A DNA stretch of 64,000 bases, taken from NCBI RefSeq assembly GCF_021173085.1, contig NZ_CP076412.1, positions 310,001 through 374,000 of the forward strand. The letters are read 5' to 3'. A program made the position numbers and the translations under genes. This DNA comes from Ralstonia wenshanensis. GTDB lineage: Bacteria > Pseudomonadota > Gammaproteobacteria > Burkholderiales > Burkholderiaceae. Each line of letters starts with the position of its first letter. Positions within the stretch are counted from its first letter, which is position 1. Shown in pieces: positions 56,929 to 64,000 of this stretch. The notes beneath the pieces were generated by a model, which made no database searches, was not told the DNA's origin, and saw only the letters and a program-made list of their open reading frames with translations.

Positions 56929-59900
56929 ATGCCCGCCATCGACGAGATCAACGGCCGCATCGTCTACTACCGTCCGCCGCCCCCGCCGCCGCCCCCACCC
57001 ACCCCTGAGCAGAAACAAGCCGCCGCCGACGCCAAAACCAAAACCGACGCGGCCATCCAGACGGCCAACACGGCGGTCAACGACTACATCAACAACGGCG
57101 ACGACTCCAAGGCCGCCCAGGCCAAGCTCGACAAGCCGCTTTCGGACGTCATCAACTCGGTACAGAACGAGTTGCGCCGGCAGGCCGACGAAGCGCCCGC
57201 TGGCGGCGAGAAGAAAGCCATCGAAGACGCAGCGGACGCCATCAAGAAACGCGATCCCGATGCCAAATGGCTCGACAAGATCGTCGACGATGCAAAAGAC
57301 GCCGTAGAGAAGCAAGACCCGAGCCAGCGCACCGCATCGGAAGCGCGCGACGGCGTGCTCGATGCGCAAGACAAGCTGCAGGATGCGCAGAACATCAAGG
57401 TCACCAATCGGACCATTGCTGAAGACAAGCAGGACTCGATCAACACGGCGCAGGCCAACCTGGACAAGGCCATTCAGGACTTCAAGACCGCCATTGGCGG
57501 CGAGCTTTCAAGCTACGAGAACTTCGGCTCGGGCGATAACCTGAAGGCGGCTAACGACGCCGCCGATGCGCTGGCAAAGGCCCACCCCGATTGGGACGAG
57601 GGCAGCCTCGCGTTTGCCAGGAACATCGCCACAGCCGATGCGATCCAGTACCAGATCAACCACATCAACCCGAACGACCCGACGCTGTCGGCGCAGGACA
57701 AGGCGCTCGCCACGAACGATCCGGTGCAGTTTGCGTGCGTGCAGCTTGCGCGGCCGCACGCCAATGACAAGAACGCCGAGCAGATCTACGAGCAGATCGG
57801 TGCAGCCAGCTACGACGTGCGCGTGAACTACACCAAGGATCAGGTCGCGGCCAAGATGAAGGCGGGCGATGCGCAGGGCGCGCTGAAGATCCTGTCGACC
57901 AACATGAACGACGTGTCGGTCACCAGCGCCGACCCCGACGCGCGCGACCATCTGTACCAGGTGGCCGGCGCCCCCTTCTTCAACGCACACAGCGACTACT
58001 TCAACAAGCAGATCAGCGACCTCACCCAGGTCTACAAGTACAACCCCGACGACCCGGACGCCAATCGCAAGATGGCCGACAGCACGGTCAAATACGACGC
58101 CGTCGGCAATTGGATGAAGGACCTGGCCAAGGTGGCGCCACCCGAGGTGGCAAACAACCTGCTGACCACCGTAGAGGATCGCTTCAACGACAACGGCAAG
58201 TGGTTCCAGAGCAACGCCGGCGCCGACACGTCGGGACTCGTGCCCCACGGCTCGGACTTTTACGGCGGCTTGAGCCTGACGGCCGCCGTGGCCGATTCGC
58301 CGCGCTTTGCCAGCGACCAGCCAAGCACCGATCACGCCCAGCAGGTTGCCAACTGGCTGACCACCGACTCCAATGCCAAATCGTTCCTGTACAGCATGCA
58401 GACCTCCGGCTCGGGGGGGAGCATGCCGTCGTGGGTGCCGGTGCAGAACGCCGTGGGCGACGGCAACGGCGCCACCGTCACCAACGCGCTGATCCAGCAG
58501 CACGGCAAGGACTTGCCCAACGCCGACATGCTGCAACGCGCCTTTGACCGCGGCAACGAGAAGGTCCAGCAAAAGCAGGCGGAAGCCGACTACAAGACGT
58601 TCCAGTCCGACCAGAACACGGGGCTGAAGAACATCTTCGGGCAGATGTCCAAGGCCACCTTTGGCAAGGACACACCGCTCTACAACGACAAGGCGCAGTC
58701 TTTCACTGGCCCTGATGCCGACACGCAGCTCAAGAACTACATCGGCGGCGCGCTGATGATCCAGGCTGACAACGCCAGCGCGCAAAGCAGCGGCACCACC
58801 GGCACAGCGTGGTTCACCAGCGGCAACAGCACCAAGATCATCGACGAGGTCAACAAGAAGATCCACGAGGTGGGTGGCGATAACCCGACCGTGAAAGCCA
58901 TTCCGATTGCCTACGTGGACAAGAGCGCAGGCGTGATGCCGACGGCGTTGTTCGAAGTCACCGACAAGAACGGGGGCAAGCCGCACTACATCGACGATCG
59001 CGGCTGGGACTACGAAAACCTCGACGACTACCGCCATAACAACGCCCTGTCTGACGGCGGCACGATCTACGTGCCGAAGAACCTTGCAGGCACTGTGGCG
59101 CTCGACAGCAAGGGCATTCCCGACGTCGATCACTTCAGTGCGCACATCACCACAACGGGGCAAAAGATCCGGCACGTTGTCGACATCGTGGCCGGCGTGG
59201 CCACGGCGGTGGGCGGGGTGATCCTGTCGGTGGGCACGTTCGGTGGCGCATCGATTGTGGGCGGCGCCATGGTGGCGGTGGGCACGGGGTGGATCGTTGG
59301 GGAGTCGGTCGACCACCTCAACACGCTGGCCGACCACGGCCGCTCGTGGTCGCCCACCAACCCCGAGGCCTTTAACGACTGGCTCGCCATCGTCACATCG
59401 GCAGCGGGTGAGTACAGCTTGGCGGGCAAGGGCGTGTCCGCGCTGTCGGAAGCGGCGGCGGCCTCAAAGATGTTCACGCTCACGCGCTCGGCTTCGGATT
59501 TGGTGGCCGGTGGCGGCGGCATCGTCATGACGGGCGCGCAGGTCAAGGACCTGCTGATGTACGGCGACCGGATGTCGGGCGAGCAGAAAGCCGAATCGAT
59601 CATGTTCCTGGGTCTTGGCCTGGGCCAGGTGGGCGCCACGCGCATGCTCGAACGTGTTGGCCTGTCGCAAGGCACGGAGCGCGTCGGCCTGCTCAACGCC
59701 CTGAAGAACAACGCCGACCGCTACAGGCCCACCGAGATGGTGTCCGAGCCCACCACGGTAGCTGCCAACGACCCAGCCAACGCCGGCCGGCCCACAACCG
59801 ACCCGACCACCGAGCCGGTCATCACGCAAGCCAACGGCAAGACCAACGAGCCGGGCGACACCACGGCCGGCACCGAAGGCAAGGACGGCACGACAGGCAA

Positions 59901-62900
59901 GCCGGGCACGGACCCGATCGACCCCGCCACCGGCAAGCCCAAGACCGCAGGCGACCCAACCACGGAACCCGGCAAAACGGGCACACCGGGCGACGAAAGC
60001 AATCCAACCAACACGGGACCTGCCCGCCCTTCGCGGCCGCTGCCCGGCGCTTTGGATGACCTCGCCAACCCGGAAGTCACGCTCACGAGCTTTACCGACA
60101 CGCAAAAGGCACTCGACGCCGGCACGCAGAACGCGCTGTCGCAGCATGCCGACCTTCTGCTTGACGCAGAGAATTACCGTACCAGCGGGACCACCGCCGG
60201 CCGTCATCCGCGTGGCATTGGCGTGCGGCGCCTGGCCAGCGCGCTTTCGAAGATGAGCGATGAGCAGCGGCAACTCATCCTGAGCAAGGCCGAGTTCGCG
60301 CACGATACCGCCAACATCAAAGACCCCGTGCGCATGAGCTGGCGCCAGCGCATGCAGCTCTATCGCGGCAAGTCGTCGGTGTTCGGGCGCACGGCCGATC
60401 GCATCATGTCGCCGGTGGACCGCATCCAGGCGATGTTCATCGACCGCGGCATCCGCAACTTCTTCGTCAAGGGCGGCACCGAAGACGCCGCCGCCGCGCT
60501 GATGGGCAAGCGCATCCTGATGGTGACGGGCTTTACGGTGGGACGCGACCCCACAACAGGCCGCATGCTGCCGGAAACCGATGGCCCCGTCGGCACAGGC
60601 GAGAAAGCCGCCACGCTCGCGCAGGCCGGCTACGACATCACCGTTGCCACCGATTCGGCCAACATGCCCGTGCTCCAGTCGGTGCTCGATACCTATCCGG
60701 GCGGCCACCTCGTCAAGCTCGAGCTGTTCGATGCCAAGCGCGGCCAGCCCGCGCGCGATGCGGCCAACGAACTGCTCGACCGCGTACAGCCCGAAGCCGT
60801 GGTGGCCATCGAGCTGCCGGCGCGCAATGCCGACGGCGACTACCTGAACATGCGCGGCATCTCGGTTGCCGACGTCAATGCGCCGAAAGACCAGATCATT
60901 CTGGAAGCCAACAAGCGCAAGGGCATCGTCACGGTGGGCGTGGGCGACGGCGGCAACGAAGCCGGCATGGGCAGCCTGCGCAGCAAGATTCCGCCGGTCA
61001 CGCTGGCTGACGGCAGCACAGTCGATTTTGCCTCGACGGTGCCGGTGGACTTTCCTGTCACGGCGTGGAATTCCAACTTTGGCGCGCAGGCCATCCTGGC
61101 CAACATGCTGCGCAACATGGGGCGGCTGGATCTCATGCCCAAGCCGGAACAACTGCACGCGGCCATCAAGGCTTCGGTGGATGCCGGTGCGGTGGATGGC
61201 GTGAGCCGCAAGGGCGAGGCCAGCGTCGACGGTTTTGCCTCGCAGGTGCACCAGGGCATGCTCGTGCTGCTGCGCAACGCCATGAACCACATGCCTGACG
61301 GCAAGACGTTTGACGAGGCCACGCCCAACGAACCCTTCACCGTTGCCGCCTTCGACTCCAGCAACGGCGGGCTGATCGCGGCCAAGAACATGCTGGCAAT
61401 CATCAAGGCCGAAACGGGGGAAGACCTGCAGATGGTGCCGGTGGTGGACCATGCCAACGCGCCCTACGGCCCCAAGAGCCCCGACACGCTCATCCGCCTG
61501 GTGGGCAATGGCCTGCAGACCGCACAGCGCCTGAAGGCGGCCATGGTGGCCATGGCGTGCAACACCGCGTGTACCGCGTTCCCGAAAGCGCTGGACAACG
61601 TGGATGTGCCCGTCATCAACCTGATTGACGTGACCTCGCGCGCCATGGTCGAACATGGCGGTGACCGCCCGGCCGTCATCGCCACAGCGGGCACCGTCAA
61701 GAGCGGCGCATACCAGAACAGGGTCGCCGAGCTGACCAATGGCGACATCACCCCGCAGGCCGTGGCAGCCCACAAGTTTGCGGATTTCGTCAACGACCTC
61801 AAGCACAAGAGCGATGACCCGGCGGTGAAGGCAGAGCTGCAAGCCGCCTCGGACAAATATGTGGAGGAACTCGACCCGAACACCACATCGCTGTGGCTGT
61901 GCTGCACGCACTACCCGGCCATGAAGGATTTTCTCGTGACCTCGCTGCAGAAGCGCGGCATGGATATTCCCGTGGTCGACCCGATGGAGTACCAGGCCAG
62001 GGCGCTGCTCAACGAAATCGGGAAGAGCGAATGGCACACGCCGAGCGCGGCGTATTCCACCGACCCGTACGTGGTTACTTCCGGCAAGACCGGGCCCGTG
62101 AGCGAATCGGTGCAGAACCTGATGGAGCGCCTCAATGTGCCCGTGAAGCGCGTGCGCAGGTTCGGCCCCGGCAAGACGCTGGACGGCACCATCCCGCCGA
62201 ACCCGCGCATGGAGCCCACGCCCATCAGCAACGCCGTGATGGCGATGTTCAACCCCGACATGGCGCGCATTGAAAACCCAAAGGGGGTCGACAACGCCGC
62301 CGCCGCGCTACAGGACAGCAACCGCATCCTGGTACTGGTCGGCGCCCGCAATGCGCATGGCGCTGTCGACACCGACGGCATTGCCGGCGCTGCCGTGTTT
62401 GGTCATGACATGCAGGCCTCGGGCAAGCAGGTTGTCTATGTGGTCCCGCACGAAGCGGTGCCCACACTCGATGCCGCGCTTCAGGCACGCGGCGCAGCGG
62501 TCAACGACTACAGCATCGTCCCGTTCGATGCGGCCCCAGGCGAGCCGGCACGCACCACCGCGCAAGACCTCATCAACCAGGAGTCGCCCGACACGATCGT
62601 CTCCATCAACGTTCACGGTCGCAACGCCGATGGCCGGTATATCGACCAGAACGGCAATGACGTCACTGACCAGACCGTGCCGCTGGACGAAGTGGTCGCA
62701 GCCGGCTGGAAGACCGATGGCGTGACCACCATCGGCGTAGGCTCGCGCGGGCATGAAGCCGGCATGGGCAACACGCGCCGCACGGCCCCGCAGGTGACGC
62801 TGCCCGACGGCACCGTGGTCGACCCCCGCTCGGTGGTACCGGCCGACCACTACGTGAGCGCATCCAACTCCAACTGGGGCGCGCACGGGCTTGCCGCATC

Positions 62901-64000
62901 TGCACTGAAGGCCGCCGGCCGCACGGATTTGCTCAGCACGCACCAGCAGCACATGGACGCGCTCCAGGCCAGTGCCAACGCCGGGGCGGTAGATGGCGTC
63001 ACCGGCCGCGCCGATCCGACTGTGGGCGGACACGACAGCAACACCTACCAGACCGTTGTGCAGATGATCAATCTGGCCGCCGGCAAGAAACCTGACGTGC
63101 CCCCACCCGCGGCAGCAAACGCGACGGGGCCGAAGGGTCCGGACGGTCCGTCGCCGGACACGCCCGCCGCCGGCACGCAGGCCTCCAACAGCAAGCCCAC
63201 GGAGCCCAGCACCCCGCCCATCAAGACCGGCGAGGCCGGAGACGATGGCAACGGCACCCCGCCCACCGAGCCGGACAGCGCCGCCAGCGCCGGAGAACCC
63301 AAGCGCAAGCCGTGGATCCGGTGGATCTTCGCGGGCTCGCTCACCGGGGCGTTCTCCACGGCTGCGAGTTCCGCCACGCTCACCGGGAGCGCCGCTACGC
63401 ACGCGGTATTCGACCCGTCCGTCACGAGTCCGCTTTCATTCATGTATCGCGGCAGCATCGCGGCGCTGCGCGCCAACAAGACACGCGCGATCAACGAACA
63501 GCTTGGCAAGCTGGGGACCGAGGATTCCGCCTCGGCGCTGGCGTGGCTCAAGGCCAACGTGCGCGATCAGGCGGGCCGCTGGGGGCTGTCAAAAACAGAC
63601 CGCGCGGCCATCGGTGAAGCGCTGGATCACTTCCAGGCCAACCCGGACGCCCTCACCGATGCGCTCAGCAAGAAAGACAACCCCGACGCCCAGCCCGACC
63701 GCGACGTGCAGCGCCTGCATGCGCTCACGAGCGCACCGGCAAAACTGCTGTCTCCGAAGAGCCCCATTGGCCGCGCCAACGACACGCTGCAACTGCTCAC
63801 GCTTGCGCTGAATAACGGCAACACGGCCTACTGGTTTGCAACGCACGGTGCCCACCTGAACACACCGTCGTTCTGGAGCAATGCGCTGTTCCTGAGCGCC
63901 AACCTGGCGCTATCCAGCCGCAACTTTGCTGGCCGCCTGGGCGCCACGTTCAACGACAAGGCGACCAACACGAGCCCGTGGCTCAACCGTGCCCAGGCAT
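56929..64000 (+). CDS. Giant multidomain protein: cyclase-like, glutamate racemase, cyclase-like (open at window end)
   Basis: At least 2357 codons, ATG at 56929 with a GGAGAA site, with no stop before the window ends. No signal peptide; a run of nine Pro at about residues 16-24. Residues 25-700 are charged, helical and unrecognised; part of 600-760 may be the DUF4781 type. A hydrophobic pair (about 744-790) follows, then a Pro/Thr/Gly-rich linker (about 941-1040). Residues about 1195-1425 look like the C-terminal half of D-glutamate cyclase (DUF4392; ETDGPVGT at 1216, GVGDGGNEAGMG at 1337). Residues about 1470-1700 look like glutamate racemase (FDSSNGG at 1475, ACNT with Cys 1544, CCTH with Cys 1659). 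Residues about 1799-2000 are a second cyclase-like domain with GVGSRGHEAGMG. A last hydrophobic stretch lies near 2125-2160. It could make D-Glu and 5-oxo-D-proline; whether it is exported is unknown. Confidence 0.8.
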   Translation, partial: MPAIDEINGRIVYYRPPPPPPPPPTPEQKQAAADAKTKTDAAIQTANTAVNDYINNGDDSKAAQAKLDKPLSDVINSVQNELRRQADEAPAGGEKKAIEDAADAIKKRDPDAKWLDKIVDDAKDAVEKQDPSQRTASEARDGVLDAQDKLQDAQNIKVTNRTIAEDKQDSINTAQANLDKAIQDFKTAIGGELSSYENFGSGDNLKAANDAADALAKAHPDWDEGSLAFARNIATADAIQYQINHINPNDPTLSAQDKALATNDPVQFACVQLARPHANDKNAEQIYEQIGAASYDVRVNYTKDQVAAKMKAGDAQGALKILSTNMNDVSVTSADPDARDHLYQVAGAPFFNAHSDYFNKQISDLTQVYKYNPDDPDANRKMADSTVKYDAVGNWMKDLAKVAPPEVANNLLTTVEDRFNDNGKWFQSNAGADTSGLVPHGSDFYGGLSLTAAVADSPRFASDQPSTDHAQQVANWLTTDSNAKSFLYSMQTSGSGGSMPSWVPVQNAVGDGNGATVTNALIQQHGKDLPNADMLQRAFDRGNEKVQQKQAEADYKTFQSDQNTGLKNIFGQMSKATFGKDTPLYNDKAQSFTGPDADTQLKNYIGGALMIQADNASAQSSGTTGTAWFTSGNSTKIIDEVNKKIHEVGGDNPTVKAIPIAYVDKSAGVMPTALFEVTDKNGGKPHYIDDRGWDYENLDDYRHNNALSDGGTIYVPKNLAGTVALDSKGIPDVDHFSAHITTTGQKIRHVVDIVAGVATAVGGVILSVGTFGGASIVGGAMVAVGTGWIVGESVDHLNTLADHGRSWSPTNPEAFNDWLAIVTSAAGEYSLAGKGVSALSEAAAASKMFTLTRSASDLVAGGGGIVMTGAQVKDLLMYGDRMSGEQKAESIMFLGLGLGQVGATRMLERVGLSQGTERVGLLNALKNNADRYRPTEMVSEPTTVAANDPANAGRPTTDPTTEPVITQANGKTNEPGDTTAGTEGKDGTTGKPGTDPIDPATGKPKTAGDPTTEPGKTGTPGDESNPTNTGPARPSRPLPGALDDLANPEVTLTSFTDTQKALDAGTQNALSQHADLLLDAENYRTSGTTAGRHPRGIGVRRLASALSKMSDEQRQLILSKAEFAHDTANIKDPVRMSWRQRMQLYRGKSSVFGRTADRIMSPVDRIQAMFIDRGIRNFFVKGGTEDAAAALMGKRILMVTGFTVGRDPTTGRMLPETDGPVGTGEKAATLAQAGYDITVATDSANMPVLQSVLDTYPGGHLVKLELFDAKRGQPARDAANELLDRVQPEAVVAIELPARNADGDYLNMRGISVADVNAPKDQIILEANKRKGIVTVGVGDGGNEAGMGSLRSKIPPVTLADGSTVDFASTVPVDFPVTAWNSNFGAQAILANMLRNMGRLDLMPKPEQLHAAIKASVDAGAVDGVSRKGEASVDGFASQVHQGMLVLLRNAMNHMPDGKTFDEATPNEPFTVAAFDSSNGGLIAAKNMLAIIKAETGEDLQMVPVVDHANAPYGPKSPDTLIRLVGNGLQTAQRLKAAMVAMACNTACTAFPKALDNVDVPVINLIDVTSRAMVEHGGDRPAVIATAGTVKSGAYQNRVAELTNGDITPQAVAAHKFADFVNDLKHKSDDPAVKAELQAASDKYVEELDPNTTSLWLCCTHYPAMKDFLVTSLQKRGMDIPVVDPMEYQARALLNEIGKSEWHTPSAAYSTDPYVVTSGKTGPVSESVQNLMERLNVPVKRVRRFGPGKTLDGTIPPNPRMEPTPISNAVMAMFNPDMARIENPKGVDNAAAALQDSNRILVLVGARNAHGAVDTDGIAGAAVFGHDMQASGKQVVYVVPHEAVPTLDAALQARGAAVNDYSIVPFDAAPGEPARTTAQDLINQESPDTIVSINVHGRNADGRYIDQNGNDVTDQTVPLDEVVAAGWKTDGVTTIGVGSRGHEAGMGNTRRTAPQVTLPDGTVVDPRSVVPADHYVSASNSNWGAHGLAASALKAAGRTDLLSTHQQHMDALQASANAGAVDGVTGRADPTVGGHDSNTYQTVVQMINLAAGKKPDVPPPAAANATGPKGPDGPSPDTPAAGTQASNSKPTEPSTPPIKTGEAGDDGNGTPPTEPDSAASAGEPKRKPWIRWIFAGSLTGAFSTAASSATLTGSAATHAVFDPSVTSPLSFMYRGSIAALRANKTRAINEQLGKLGTEDSASALAWLKANVRDQAGRWGLSKTDRAAIGEALDHFQANPDALTDALSKKDNPDAQPDRDVQRLHALTSAPAKLLSPKSPIGRANDTLQLLTLALNNGNTAYWFATHGAHLNTPSFWSNALFLSANLALSSRNFAGRLGATFNDKATNTSPWLNRAQA

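Noticed and set aside
57508..62037. Leftward frames of 609 and 857 codons
   Set aside because: Antisense to the continuous giant gene with recognisable catalytic motifs; His/Val/Arg-rich shadow composition.

Overview
The window looks like a secondary replicon (megaplasmid or second chromosome) of a Ralstonia-type Burkholderiaceae bacterium. The reasons are the high G+C, the gene order of the tad locus, a Burkholderia ceo/bpe-type LysR-hydrolase-RND efflux block, a short H-NS of the beta-proteobacterial type, and otsBA. The species cannot be fixed from sequence alone. No rRNA, tRNA, CRISPR array, insertion sequence or replication origin was recognised.

Left part (1-13 kb): a truncated exported protein gene, then a complete leftward Flp/Tad pilus operon (flp, tadV, tadE, rcpC, rcpA, tadZ, tadA, tadB, tadC, tadD, a DUF3613-type gene, tadG). 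It ends in a sigma-54 activator with a degenerate receiver domain. From 13.5 to 18.5 kb lie two divergent paralogous Gly-rich repeat lipoproteins and a TpsB-type outer-membrane transporter with no TpsA partner. The divergent lipoprotein promoters both match the sigma-54 consensus. Between them is a TGTCACGT-N6-GTAACG site that also occurs, with spacer N8, upstream of flp. This suggests one surface/adhesion regulon under the activator encoded in the tad operon. A LuxR regulator, a GGDEF/EAL protein, an H-NS protein, a chemoreceptor and a PAS protein follow (18.6-26.3 kb).

Middle part (26-43 kb): galE, a tyrosine-recombinase-like protein that has lost its catalytic residues, a small basic protein, fadH, otsBA, a Mut7-C protein, a small secreted repeat protein, and a LysR/llpE/RND-efflux cluster of the CeoAB-OpcM / BpeEF-OprC (MexEF-OprN) type. 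The llpE-like hydrolase lacks the usual serine nucleophile. A 189-bp array of nine exact-length 21-bp repeats follows the efflux terminator.

Right part (44-64 kb): a type VI secretion effector island (vgrG, Eag chaperone, PAAR-Rhs effector with a nuclease-like tip, TPR immunity candidate), then a group of genes linked to glutamate. These are an MFS transporter, a DUF1445 protein (related to the N-terminal half of D-glutamate cyclase), a glutaminase, a LysR regulator, and an open frame of at least 2357 codons running off the window. That giant protein carries a D-glutamate-cyclase-like (DUF4392) domain, a glutamate racemase domain with both catalytic cysteines, and a second, altered cyclase-like domain, behind an alpha-helical, Pro-rich, partly hydrophobic N-terminal region without a signal peptide. 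Together the neighbours could encode Gln to L-Glu to D-Glu to 5-oxo-D-proline. This fusion is the strongest candidate for an undescribed system in the window.
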